A stretch of 64,000 nt of DNA from positions 114,501 through 178,500 of the forward strand of contig KV918821.1 in assembly GCA_002049455.2 (NCBI GenBank). Direction: 5' to 3'. Below the pieces are notes generated by a model that was not told where the DNA came from, searched no databases, and saw nothing but the letters and a program-made list of their open reading frames with translations. A program made the position numbers and the translations under genes. The DNA is from Porphyra umbilicalis. Its lineage: Eukaryota; Rhodophyta; Bangiophyceae; Bangiales; Bangiaceae. Shown piece by piece: positions 20,928 through 32,025 of the stretch. The stretch's first letter is position 1. Each line of letters begins with the position of its first letter.

Positions 20928-23900
20928 GCTCTTAGACGACGTCATCATCTTCTCCGCGAACGCGGAACAACACGTCAAAGACGTTGACACGGTTCTTCAC
21001 CGTCTCCGCAAAGTCGGGGTTACCCTCAACTTGGAAAAGTGCACGTGGTTCTCCGATGAGGTCGAGTACCTCGGACACATTGTCCGCCCCAGGCAACTGC
21101 ACGTGCATAACAAAAACGTGGATGCTCTGAAGCATGCCAAGTTCCCATCTACAAAGACCCAGCTGAAAAGCTTCTTGGGCATGTGCAACGTCTATCGACG
21201 TTTCGTCAAGGACTTTGCCAAATGAGCGAAGCCCCTGAACGCCCTGACAAGGGCCGAGATCCCACCGGACCTACCACCACCAACGGACGTGGCCATCGCC
21301 GCATTCGAAGACCTTCGAAACGCACTGTTGTGCCCACTGGTACTTTCCTTGTTAAAGGCCAATCGGAAGCTCGTCGTTGACGTTGACGCATGCGCCGACC
21401 AAGTCGGTTGTACCCTCCTCCAGGAGAAACCGGGCAAACTGCTTCATCCTGTCGGATATTGGAGCCGAGGACTCACTGCTGCAGAGCAGAACTACTCCAC
21501 AACGGAGCGAGAATGCCTCGGCGTCGTGTGGGCTGTCCTCAAGTTGAGGCACTTCCTCGACGGACAACGGCTCCTCATCCGAACGGATCACCAAGCACTT
21601 AGCTGGATCTACAGCACGACCGACTCAAGCGGACGCTTGATGCCGTGAAGACTTCGCCTTTCCGAATACACATTCGATATGGTTTATAAACCAGGTGCAT
21701 CGCACCACTTGCCAGACTTCCTGTCGCACGCCTCTACGGTGGCGCCGCCAGACGATATCCATGATGATATACCGTGCCTGGCATTGGCCGAGACGGCCAA
21801 CGGCTTGATGACGGGGAGGTACACGGGTACCGACACACCCGAACCGGTGTAATTCGACGACGTTGTTGAAGCTCAACAAACGGACGACTACTGTGTCGCA
21901 ATGACCAAACGTGTCGAACTCGGAACGGCAAAGGCCTTCTTCCGCGATGAGCATCACGCTCTGTACCGCCGTGCGCCTTACGGCAATCAACTGGTTATTC
22001 CAAAGTCTTTACGCGAACGCGTGTTGACCCTCGAGCACCACGCAACCGTGGCCGCCCATCCTGGTATGAACCGGATGTATTACACAATGCGTAAGGCATA
22101 CTACTGGCCTTCAATGGTGACGGATATTCATTTGACTATCACCAAATGCACAACGTGTGCGCAAAATCGCCTCGCCTTCCAGCGACACACCACGCCCTTG
22201 ACCCTGTTCCAGGCTACCGAGCCTCCCACGGAGCTGTGCGTTGACATCTTTGGGCCCATCCCGGCCTCCAAGAAGGGCAACCGCTTCATCTTGGTTATCA
22301 CCGACCACTTCGCCAAGCTCACCAAGTGCGTCGCCTTGCGGCAAACCACGGCCATGTTCGTGGCGTCAGCCATCATCGACGCGTGGGTGTCCGCCTACGG
22401 GCCACCGGACCGGATCCTATCGGACCAAGGGCCCCAGCTCATGTCGAAATTCTTCATCGCTGTGATGAAAATGCTTGGCACTGAAACGGTTCGCACCACG
22501 GCGTATCACCCCCAAACTAATGGGCAAGTTGAACGGTACAACCGTACCATGGCTACTCAGCTGCGACACTACGTCGCTGATGACCCATCACGATGGGACG
22601 AGTTACTCCCAGTAATCACCATGGCGTATAATAGCCAACCGCATCGGTCGACGGGTATCGCCCCATTCGAGCTCTTTATCCCAAGGCGGATCCCCAACCT
22701 CACGGTTCGCAACCTGCCCCCGGGCACTCCGCCGTCCAATAAGGGAACGCTCAAGGATGGGTTACCCCTAGCCCGCAAACGCGAATTCATGGCACGCCGT
22801 CGCAGGCAGATCCCCGTTGTCGTTGAGGCCTTGCGTAAGACGCAACAACGTTACAAACGTAACTTCGATCACCGGGTCGCAACCCGCAATGCGGACGTCA
22901 AGATCGGCGACTACGTATACACGACCAGCCACGATCGGCAAAACAAGCTGCAAAGCAAAGCCATTGGACCCTTCGTGGTCGTTGACGCCGATGCGGACGC
23001 CTCCACGTTTGTCATTGACATTGACGGGGAGGAGAAACGCGTCAGCAGTGACCATTTCACCCCAGCTCCTCGTCCAACTACGGCGGACACTGTGCCGCAC
23101 CCCTTATCAGATAGTCTAGACAAACGCAAGTCACCCCCGGCAACCGCCGATGAGTATGTGATCGACAAAATTCTACGCTTACGCCAGACGAGTGACAGCT
23201 ATAGTGCTAAGGTGCGCTGGTTCGAATACGGGTCGAAAGACGACACATGGGAACCTCTGGAGAACCTCCCCCGCAACCTGGTGCTGCGTTTCCTTCGACA
23301 GAAGAAGAAGCAGGTACCGGGGTACGAGTGGCAAACGCCAACACGAAGAAGTCGCCGACAAGCCGGGCTCCCAACTGAGGCCAACATCGTCATGGACCCC
23401 ACGTGGACACCCACGATCCAACATGTCCATGTTACAGGCGACGGAGTTATCCATGCCAATGTCTCTTGGACAGAGTCACCTACTGCCACCGCAGTTAAGG
23501 AAGTAAGTCCTGTCACATGGCTTAAGTCCACCCTGCCCTCGATGACCCAGAATTTTGCGTATGATCCCCAGCTGGCTTTTCGGCATTTCGCTCGCCTGAA
23601 TGCTGAATACGGCCCCTACACATAAGTGTGGCCGAAAGCCTCGCAATCGACACTGATCAAACCTGATCCCACCGAGTCCGTACATCCCAACGGGTTCTTC
23701 GTACCTCTGGTACAACACCTCGACTCAGTTCTGAGACTCTTGGTATCGACCAAAGAAGAGGCCACCGTGGTAATCCCACAGTGGACCAACACCAGCTGGT
23801 ACGCCACCGCCATCCGTGCGTGTTTCGAGTACCAAGTACGTTTATCATCTGATACAAGGGATACAACTCCCACACCATGGGCCATGCTTACCTGCCACTT

Positions 23901-24031
23901 CCTTCATCGATACGATGACTAACATGAAACCGGGAAGCGGACGAACACACGTCACGCGACAGAAACACCACAAGGGCATGCGCCCTACAACCTCACCACG
24001 GTCAACCGAAGCGCCCACTTTGCAGTGGCAG

Positions 24032-25993
24032 TCACTCCTCCTCCTCGTCACCACGACGCGAGTCCCGGCGGGAAGCGCGGCGCGCGCCAACAGTGGCCGC
24101 CGACTCCTGCAAGACACTACGCGCACGCGTGTTGCGCGCCGAGGGCGGAGCCCCCGTTGAAGGGCCCCCGCCCTCATGGGTCCGACGACCGAGGATGCTC
24201 TGCGCGTTGTAACGCGCCGGCGTGGCCTCCTCCTCTGGCTGGATAGCCTCGAGGTGCTGGGCTAATCGCCCGTAGTTGGCATCGCCGTCAACGACGCGAG
24301 CCACGGCCTGTCCAATGATGGACAAAGCCGTCTCGACACCCCGTCCGTCCGCGCGCTCAACAGCGGTCCGCAGGCCGGCGATCTGCTCGACCCAGGCGTT
24401 AGCCACCGCCGACAAGGCCGCCCCACAGGGCGCGCGAGTGCGTACATCGCGCGCGCGCGCCGACCCAAACAAGGCAACCGCCGCGGAGGAAGACGCGCTG
24501 GTTGGCCAAGTGGCATCCATCTCCCGGGGCAGAGACGGCGAGCGATCGCGCCGCGGCGAACGCGGGCGGTAGCGGCCCTCTAGGGCGTCGCCAACGGCAT
24601 GAGCCCAGTTCCAACGACCGCGGCGCCACACGTCGGGGTGGTTCGAAGTGATTCGAGCCATCGGGAGTGGCGTGTTCGGGTCCAACGCCCAGTCGAAATC
24701 GACACAAGGGTGACGAAGGCAAAAGCCGTACTCCTTGGTCCCGTCGACCGTGATCCGCACTTGACGGGCTTGACCGGAGTCGCGGTCGCGCCATAAAACG
24801 TCCTTAAGGACCTCCCGCCAGGGAAACGCCTTGACGGCCTGGCGCATCTTGCCGTACAAGACGTACTTGGGCTCGCCGTCGGGCGCGTCCTTCAGCTTGG
24901 ATGTGTCCAATGCGTCGGAATGACGAAGCGTCCTATCGTCCAAGTGGACGAAGAGCTTGTCCTCCCCTAGGGTGTGAACCCACGCAGCAACTAAGGTGCA
25001 GAAGTACTCGGAGTACACCTCCTGCCAGACTGAGCTGTAGACGTTGCGCAACGCATCCGCCAGGTACGACACCACTACGGCGGTCGCCACCCACAGCCCC
25101 GTGTGTGGCTCCCATTCCGGGATAGGCGGAAGCCGACGGGACAAGTCGAACGTCCGTGGCACCAGGAGAAGTCCAGCCGCCCACGCGGTGGGCATCAAAT
25201 CGCGACCTCGAACGAAGCGCGTGTCGGCGGCCCGACGGTGGTCGGATGGAAACATCGGCAACCGGAAGGGGTTCGGTAACCCGGTGACACGCGGACTGCG
25301 GTCGTCCTCGAAGCCATCGTTCTCCTCGTGCTTCACCAGCGCGAGCTGTTCAAGGTACGGCTCCAGGCCGGAGTCGTGCCCGAACGGGACCGAAAGGTCC
25401 TCGGCGAGAGTCCCCTTGAGGAAGACGGCCCTCGGCCAGTTGCGCAACAAGCGGCAAAACGAGTTGGCCGCCGCCTCGACCGTCTCTGTCCCCTTCGCAG
25501 GTAACAGAAGCGCATTGGCGTAAACCAAGCGGTGGAACGGGTGCAGAGGCACTTGGTAGCGCACGACCTTGTTGCAAAACGACATCACCTCGTGGACACG
25601 ACGCTGGAGGCCCTGGTTCCCAAAGTACGGGTCACTATGGGCCTCGGCCACGCGGTCGCCCGCGTCGTCCGGCAACCCGGCTTGCGGCATCACGTCAATG
25701 AAGTCAGGCAACGCCTCGTACCGCGCGTGTACACGACGCGTGTGCGCACGAGCGCAATTGCGCACGCACATGTCGTAGAGACGGTTGTCTGTGACCCGCG
25801 GGACCCCGTTAACCACCTCCAGAGGTTCCACGTGTGCGTAGTACGACCCGCGAGGCCGAAACTGGCGCAAGACCTCCGGGTCCGTGGAGCAATCCACTTC
25901 CGAATGGCGCCCCGCGGCGGCATGCGCCCCGTCGACGACCGCCCCGCAATCGGCAACGCCGCCGTCCACCGCCACCGCGGCCATGTCCGCCAT
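24032..25993 (-). CDS. Antisense protein of the chromovirus, 653 residues (left copy)
   Basis: Lies between the chromodomain end of pol and the 3' LTR and is transcribed against pol. The start is set at the ATG reading MADMAAVAVDGG, since the right copy has the same ATG and exactly the same length. Upstream in frame is a variable Lys/Gly repeat (GGKRGVGGKRG), probably leader. The body is a balanced, globular-looking sequence with conserved blocks NRLYDMCVRNCARAHTRRVH, VPLHPFHRLVYANALLLPAK, WQEVYSEYFCTLVAAWVHTL and LRHPCVDFDWALDPNTP. An Arg/Ser tract (RYRPRSPRRDRSPS) lies near residue 475, and the end is acidic (RRGDEEEE). I recognise no domain. It may be a regulatory, nucleic-acid-binding or structural accessory protein of the element; that is inference. 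Confidence 0.8.
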   Translation of the reverse strand: MADMAAVAVDGGVADCGAVVDGAHAAAGRHSEVDCSTDPEVLRQFRPRGSYYAHVEPLEVVNGVPRVTDNRLYDMCVRNCARAHTRRVHARYEALPDFIDVMPQAGLPDDAGDRVAEAHSDPYFGNQGLQRRVHEVMSFCNKVVRYQVPLHPFHRLVYANALLLPAKGTETVEAAANSFCRLLRNWPRAVFLKGTLAEDLSVPFGHDSGLEPYLEQLALVKHEENDGFEDDRSPRVTGLPNPFRLPMFPSDHRRAADTRFVRGRDLMPTAWAAGLLLVPRTFDLSRRLPPIPEWEPHTGLWVATAVVVSYLADALRNVYSSVWQEVYSEYFCTLVAAWVHTLGEDKLFVHLDDRTLRHSDALDTSKLKDAPDGEPKYVLYGKMRQAVKAFPWREVLKDVLWRDRDSGQARQVRITVDGTKEYGFCLRHPCVDFDWALDPNTPLPMARITSNHPDVWRRGRWNWAHAVGDALEGRYRPRSPRRDRSPSLPREMDATWPTSASSSAAVALFGSARARDVRTRAPCGAALSAVANAWVEQIAGLRTAVERADGRGVETALSIIGQAVARVVDGDANYGRLAQHLEAIQPEEEATPARYNAQSILGRRTHEGGGPSTGAPPSARNTRARSVLQESAATVGARRASRRDSRRGDEEEE

Positions 25994-26821
25994 AGCTTTG
26001 GCCGTTCGGGGGTGTTGACCCTTGCCGCCGAGGCCGCGCTTGCCGCCGACGCCGCGCTTGCCGCCCTTCCAGCGCTTGCCGCCGACGCCGCGCTTGCCGC
26101 CCTTGCAGCGCGCCACAATACCGGTGTGAATGGTCCTGAGGAGTTCAAACTTATAGTCCAACAAAGCGCGCCCCAACTCAAGCAACGCCGTAAGGCAGCA
26201 GCCTGTGCAACTGCACTAGGGCACGGGAAGGCCCCGTGCCGCTGGACGACCACCACCCGCTTGCACTCGGCACGGTATGAACTGGCCACGGGGTGTCAAC
26301 CCCCCTCCGCGTCGTGGCTTTCGCCTTGTCGACGGGGTAGCGAAGCCCCGACGACAACGGCGCCAAGTGGCGCTGACGACGATGGCGCAGCGCACGCTGG
26401 CCACCCCGCCGCCGCGACCACGGGTCTTAACCCTGCCCGTCGGCCCGCGCCCGCGCGTACGCTCCCGGCGACCCGCCTGCGCAGGCACGCTCCACCACGA
26501 GCCTCGGCCCCACAGCGCGAGCTGCCGACCACACGCCCGCGCATGCGTGTTGTTGAAGCGGTCGCGGTCGCCACGGACGAACAGCCACTCCCAAGGGGGC
26601 CGGATCGGCGCCCCTTCACGGCTCGTGCCGCCGGCGCGGTGACACCCGCTTGGGCCTGTGCGGGCCCGCGATCGCCCAATCGGGCGCCGGCCTTCCGGGA
26701 TCTCGCCGGGACGCCTCGAATCTCGCGTTGGAGGTATGCAGCATAACTCTGCTCGCAATTGGCAAATTGCCACTGATAGCCCCCTTGACTGGCTGAATCC
26801 ACGGATTTGTGTGACTCGGCT

Positions 26822-27124
26822 TGTGGCAAGCCCTTTGGGGGGTTACTTCCGCATTGTTCATTTTCTTGTTTGCTTGCCTGTCCCATCCGTTTGCCGGCAC
26901 TTATTACAATCGATTGATCGGATGGTCGATCGACCAGTGCCCTTGTTTGTATTAAACCACCGTGGGTCCGGGGTCGCCGTCGTGGGCACCACCCGGCTCC
27001 CAATCAGATGCCCTTCAACAAAAGGTCTTTCTTCCTCGCCGCGACGGCGATAGAACTCGCTTTATTGCTTGGCTACGGTCGGTCCCAATACACTGGTAAT
27101 TGATCCAACGTTATTAATACCACA
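26822..27124 (+). repeat. 3' LTR of the left chromovirus fossil
   Basis: Begins TGTGGCAAGCCC and ends AATACCACA, with TG...CA termini extended to TGTGG...CCACA; about 303 bases. The 3' boundary is firm because the right copy ends at the same base. The 5' boundary is inferred from the TGTGG and from a partial third copy starting TGTGGCATGCCC at 43580. No 5' LTR partner exists in the window, so the length is provisional. Confidence 0.7.
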
Positions 27125-27360
27125 CCCCTCCACACTGCAAAACTTCCAACATAGTATAGAAACGATATTCGCGTTTTAGAGCGCGACGCACCACTGTACT
27201 CTCGCAGTATAGACAAGAACTGCGTCCCAGACATGAAACGTAGACCTCTGTGACAGCCAGATTGCGGTTGTTTCTGAGCGACGAGCGTGTTCTACGTGAC
27301 GTTGCCTGGATCAATTATGTTGCTGGGAAGGTGGTGGTGTATATTGCGCTTCCGGGGGCT
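27125..27360. other. Short AT-richer spacer, nothing recognised
   Basis: Non-coding stretch of much lower GC, directly after the LTR end and before the C-rich minisatellite. Confidence 0.4.
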
Positions 27361-28330
27361 TCCAGGGGCTGCCCTCCACGACTCCGACGCTGCCGCCCCC
27401 CCAATCGTCCCTACCTCCCCCCCCCCCAGCCTTTCCCCCCAGCCCCCGATCACCCCACCCACCGGCTCCTATCACCGGCCCGCCCGCCCGCCACTTGGTC
27501 GCCTCCTGCACGCCGCCAGCCCACCATTTGCCTGCTACTTGCCCGTCACTTGGACGCCACTTGCACTCCTCTTGCCTCGCACTCACTTGCTTCCCACTTG
27601 CCCGCCACTAACCAGCCGCCCGCCCTCGACGTAACCGCCACGAGCCCACTGCCTAATCACCACCGACACCCTGTCTCACCGCCGCCAGCCCGCCACCACT
27701 TGCCCGCCGCCGACCCCGCGCCCGCCCGCCGTCTGCCCCCCGCAAACTCCCTCCCGCTGATCCACCGCCTGCCTGCCGCCAGCCCGCCATCACTTGCCCG
27801 CCGCCGACCCCTCGCCTGCCCGCCGCCAGCCCGCCGCCCCTTGCGCGCCGCCGATTCGCCGCCTTGCCGCCGCCAGCCCATCCCCTCTTGCACGCCGCGG
27901 ACGCCCCGCCTTGCCGCCGCCAGCCTGCTGCCACGTGCGCACCGTTGATCCACCGCCTTGGCGCCGCCAGCCTGCTCCCGCTTGCCTGCCGCGGACGCCC
28001 CGCCTTGCCGCCGCCAGCCCGGCGCCTTTTACGCCCCGCCGATCGACCGCCTTGCCGCCGCGAGCCCGCCGCCACTTCTTCGCCGACGACCCACTGCCTA
28101 CCTGCGACCAGCTCACAGCCTACCCCCCATCACTTCACCGCCCGCCGCCCACTTTCTTACCGCCAGCCCAACGCAAACCAACCGCCTGCCCGCCACCAGG
28201 CCACCGCCTGGCCACCGCCTGGCCACCTTCTGCGCGCCGTCCGCGCGCTGCCACCAGCCCACCTCCTGACAGCCACCCGCGCACCACTACGTAGCACGCC
28301 CACGAACAGTCAGCCCATCGCCAAGCCACC
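27361..28330. repeat. C-rich degenerate minisatellite, unit about 47 bp
   Basis: Between about 27780 and 28080 at least six successive units of 47 bases can be lined up. Each begins ccgccgccagcc and ends in a cgccttg or closely similar phrase. The flanks are a more degenerate version of the same sequence. All frames are open over long distances because G is almost absent from the plus strand; none is a credible gene. Confidence 0.75.
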
Positions 28331-28344
28331 CACCATTAGCAAAG

Positions 28345-28512
28345 AAAGTGATGTATGACCCCCAGAGCTTCTGCGACTTCGTGCTGAACGCTGGTGGCTT
28401 CTGGCTGGCAAGGGACGCCCCAGACAGATTGATGTGTGACCCCCGGAGCTTTTGCATCTACGTGCTTAACGCTGGTGGCTTCTGGCAGTCCAGGGACGCC
28501 CGACACAGATTG
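28345..28512. repeat. Two tandem units of about 79 bp
   Basis: The phrase from gtatgacccccagagcttctg to cagacagattgatgtg repeats almost exactly, starting near 28350 and 28433. Each unit includes aacgctggtggcttctggc. No coding function is suggested. Further along (28600-28690) two inverted cttgtagccc/gggctacaag words occur. Confidence 0.7.
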
Positions 28513-28885
28513 ATGTGCGACAAATCGTCCTGACTGGCCCTGGCACGCGGCGAAACGACGAAGACACACCCGATTTCCTTGTGTGCGCGTCACTTGTAGC
28601 CTGCTTCAGAAGGGGCTACAAGCCCACGAATCTGGCCCGATTCACGTGGTACACCCCACGGGGCCAGCACGTGGGACTTGTAGCCCACGTTCTGGACCCC
28701 CCCCCCCCCAGATGACGTGCGTTCGGCCCCCCCCACGGCCGCCGCTCCGAAATGATGCCAGTAAGGCAATCGGGCCTGTAGTACATGAAATTTAGCCTAG
28801 TACGCGTTTTAGTACACGTCTAGTATGCGCCTCACTTTCCAGACGATGTCCAAGAAAAAAAGTGCGTCGAGGCTGCTTTCGTGTG

Positions 28886-29185
28886 TCATGACAATAGCTC
28901 TGCCACAATAGCATCCACATCGGCTGCCTCAATGTCGAGAGGAGGCTCCTCTTCCTTCGCCCAGCCACACACCCAACCCCCACCCCCACCTTCACCCCCA
29001 CCCCCACCGCCACCAAAGTCAGCGTCGACACTGGCCCCGCCTTCCGCGAAGATCTTCCCAGCAAGAGCCGCGACGCCCACACCGACAGTACCAGCCCCAC
29101 CCGCCACGCCGCCCACCCCCGCCTCACCATCCTCGGCAGCGAAGAATCTTGTTAGGGGTATTACCCCACCGGCAACCCTCACCAC
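28886..29185 (-). CDS. Possible C-terminal exon of an unknown acidic protein
   Basis: Minus-strand frame of about 99 codons without an ATG at its start. It reads FFAAEDGEAGVGG, a glycine run, and then WAKEEEPPLDIEAADVDA before a stop. The acidic, helix-like end (EAADVDAIVAELLS) looks more protein-like than the neighbouring low-complexity frames. There is no family match and the upstream exon is not found, so this is tentative. Confidence 0.22.
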   Translation of the reverse strand: MVRVAGGVIPLTRFFAAEDGEAGVGGVAGGAGTVGVGVAALAGKIFAEGGASVDADFGGGGGGGEGGGGGWVCGWAKEEEPPLDIEAADVDAIVAELLS

Positions 29186-29493
29186 GACAGTTCATCCGAC
29201 CTGGGACTGCATCCACCGCCACGCACAGCCATGCCCCCGTCTCTTCTCCGGCGGGGGCACCACGGCGCCGCCGGGCGCCATGGTAGGAGCAGGGGTCGGC
29301 GGGAGTTGGAGAAAGGGCACTAATAGAGACCTTCGGCAACTGCGACGTGGGTATCGGATGTGGGTAATTTGTGGGTCGCCCGACTGGTGTTTTAAGGAAG
29401 CCACATCCACCCTTCGGAGCTTCGGCATGTATCAAATGTGGGTCGGCAGTCTGCCACACTCCTTGATTAGTCGCTTACAGTGTGACGGGGTAG

Positions 29494-31345
29494 TGTCTAT
29501 TCTACCGCAAAATGGCATCAAATGATGCCCCGTGGTGCATCAAATGATGCTTTGCCGGAATCGGTGATTCTGGGCCAACTGAGCGGGAAATCGGGTTCTT
29601 TTGTGCCTACGAATGCACGTTCATGTCTATCTCGTTCGAACGACGAGCCTGGGTTACGGTCGTGACAGCCCAACATGAAGAGGACACGTCCCGCAGTACC
29701 GCTGCATCGAAGAGTGGCTGGAAAATCACTCGTACGGTCTCTGCTGGAAGGCCTGAACACGCCCCCCCCCCCCCCCCCAAGCTCCCCCAGTCACTCCAAA
29801 TGCGTCGACACATGGGCGATGCCAACACTGGCGTGGCTGATCTGGGGGGCGCCCTGGACGGGGGAGGGCACGGCTTGGACTTTGAGGCAGTGGCTGGGTC
29901 GGCGTCATTGCCATCTGGGCGGGCGGCGTCGGCGGCGTGACGACGCTGCTGCCAGCCGTTGGGTGTGAGTGGAGAGGCGCGGTCAGGAGAGGGGGGGATG
30001 GGTGGGTGGGGATGCCTCCCCCGCAATCGCCGTCGCCTGCGGGGGGAGCGTGGTGTTTGTCGGCAGCTCGGCGGTCGGATTAGCGACCGGCAGCGAAGCG
30101 GGGAGCGTGCGCTTCCCCACCGCCTCGCTCCTCCGGCGCGCCGTCACGTCGACGGTTGATGGTGGCGACGGGAGCCACGGCACGCCCACGCTTGTCGGCG
30201 GCGACGCATTGGCAGTGCAGTCCCTCGTGCTCCTCACCGCCCCTCTGTCGCCCTTCGCGCTGTCTGCGGGCGGGGCGTTCACGCAGTGAACTGGTGACCC
30301 AGACGGTAGCGGCGGGTGGACCCCCGCCGGGTTGTTAGGTTTCTGTACCCCGCTCTTCGGTCGGAGTGAGGGGGTCCATGCCGCGTCGCCCGATGCAGTC
30401 GGCGCGTACGCGGCGGTGTCGGCGCCCGACGCCGCGGCGGAGCCACCAGCCAGCGTGATGTTCCGTGGGAACTTCGGCGGTGGAAGTGGTGGAGTGGCCG
30501 AGGGGGAAGACCACGCAATGGGGGTGGTGTTGGCGCTCGTCGAGAGGGGCGGTAGGCCTGCCACGAGCGCTGCGGAAGACGCCAGCGGCCGCTCTGGTCC
30601 CCCCCGCATTGTGAAAGTCCGTTTCGTGGCGGGCGTGCGGAAGTGGACGGAGGCGGGAGCATCGCTACCACCGCTGCGGACGGGGTGGCGGGTATGGCAG
30701 CGGAAGTGGGTGGTGGGGAGGGCAACGCGGCCGCCGCAGTGGGCGGGGTGGCCGGCGGCCCGGGGGAGGCGCGGGGGGGGGGGGGGGCAACGCGGCTGCG
30801 GCAGCAGCCGCCGTAGCCAGTGCATACAGCAACACAGTGGCCGGACGTGCCCTGCCCCGTCTGGACATTGCAGCGGGCCAAGAAGGGGCAGTAGAAAGAG
30901 CGGGGGGGGGGGAGCGATGACAGTGGGGGGGAGGGGGGGCGCGGGAACCGGAGAGGCGGGAAGTAAAGCTACAAACAGTAGTGAGGGAAGGGTGGGGGGC
31001 GGCCGAACAGCCCCCCTCTCAGGGCCAGAGGACAAACAGCCTACCAATAACCTCCAGCGGGACCGCTGTGGGTCACCTTGGGATGTGGTCCACCACAGCG
31101 CGGGTTCGTGGCGCGCCAGTTGCAAGGCGGGAATGCGCTACGGGCGAGCAGATACTCGCGCCAAAACCCTCATTTTTCTCAAGCTCGGATGCACCTGAGA
31201 TCCCCCAAGACTAAACAGACCTCGCTGAGTCCGTTTTTGTTGTCAAAATTCGCGTCTGAGGCCGGAAAGCACGAGAAAAATGGTGCCAAAAAATGGCATC
31301 AATTGATGCCCAGGGCATCAAATGATGCACTCGGTAGAATAGAGA
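29494..31345. mobile_element. Element Y, 1852 bp, inserted in element X with 4-bp GTAG duplication
   Basis: The left end is TGTCTATTCTACCG; the right end, reverse-complemented, is TCTCTATTCTACCG (13 of 14 identical). Just inside each end lies a pair of palindromic GCATCAAATGATGC words. GTAG flanks both sides (29490-29493 and 31346-31349), and the empty site with a single GTAG is present at 33054-33057 in the other copy of element X. The interior is GC-rich. It contains a plus-strand frame reading ASPAIAVACGGSVVFVGSS (about 30010-30290) and G runs, but no transposase was recognised, so it is probably non-autonomous with captured sequence. The superfamily is not identified. Confidence 0.8.
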
Positions 31346-31349
31346 GTAG

Positions 31350-31575
31350 AGACTCCTGACGGCGCTGGTGACGGCGACGTGTTCCCACGCCTGCGATTTT
31401 GGGTGGACTACCGACGGCGCCGGTGACGGCGCCCTGTGCGCACGCCTGCGATCGCGGGTGCACTGCCGACGGCGCCGGTGACGGCGCCCTGTGCGTACAC
31501 CTGCGATTGCTGGAGTACTGCCGACGGCGCCGGTGACGGTGCCCTGTGCGTACGCCTTCGATCGCGGGTGGGCCG
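31350..31575. repeat. 55-bp minisatellite, about 4 units (copy 1 of element X)
   Basis: Units contain gacggcgccggtgacggcg followed by ccctgtgcgtacgcctgcga. It is the same array as in copy 2 but shorter, so the array length changed after duplication of the element. Confidence 0.85.
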
Positions 31576-32025
31576 GTGCATTGGGCGACGCCGGCCGCGC
31601 AGCAGATGTGCCGGCAGTCGAGTTGAGCTTGTCGGCGGATGGTGCGGACACGGTGACGGTCGGTGGCGTTATCGAATTGGAGTGGGAGTTGGGGTCAGCG
31701 AGGGGATCGGTACCAATGCATGATGAGGAGTTGGCGGCCATGATCGAAGCAGCGTGTTAAACAGGGAACAGAAAGGTTCGTCGGTGGGTGGGTGGGTGGG
31801 TGGTGGGAGAACGTGTATCAATGGCACCGAGGAGACGCGGCGGGGGAAGGGCGCCGGACATGTGCGAGAAGAGCGATCGGGCGACTGTCCGACGCAACCC
31901 GTAAGACCGGGCATCGAAGGCCATGGGATGCCAGCGATTGGCGGAAACAGCCATGTAAGCTACTCATGGACTGCTACGTGGCTGCGGTCGCCTCGGTCGG
32001 TACCGGTTTTTGACGTGGGTCGAAG

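Larger units (their letters stand above)
20928..27124 (+). mobile_element. Ty3/Gypsy chromovirus fossil, left copy, 5'-truncated
   Basis: Parts in order: the second half of the reverse-transcriptase region, tether and RNase H (about 20.9-21.7 kb), integrase with zinc-binding head and core (about 21.9-22.8 kb), chromodomain (about 23.1-23.3 kb), a C-terminal extension to about 23.9 kb, an antisense gene (24032-25993) and a 3' LTR (about 26822-27124). Gag, protease, the start of RT and the 5' LTR are absent. The 3' end is fixed by comparison with the right copy: both stop at TACCACA and then diverge. It is a broken fossil with roughly three or four breaks plus the truncation. By eye it matches the right copy at about 94% in an integrase stretch and about 98% in the LTR, which suggests a fairly recent origin or later homogenisation. 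Confidence 0.9.

Noticed and set aside
27360-28330. Several Pro/Ala-rich frames of 90-230 codons on both strands
   Set aside because: They arise from a C-rich 47-bp minisatellite almost lacking G on one strand. No conserved segment is seen.
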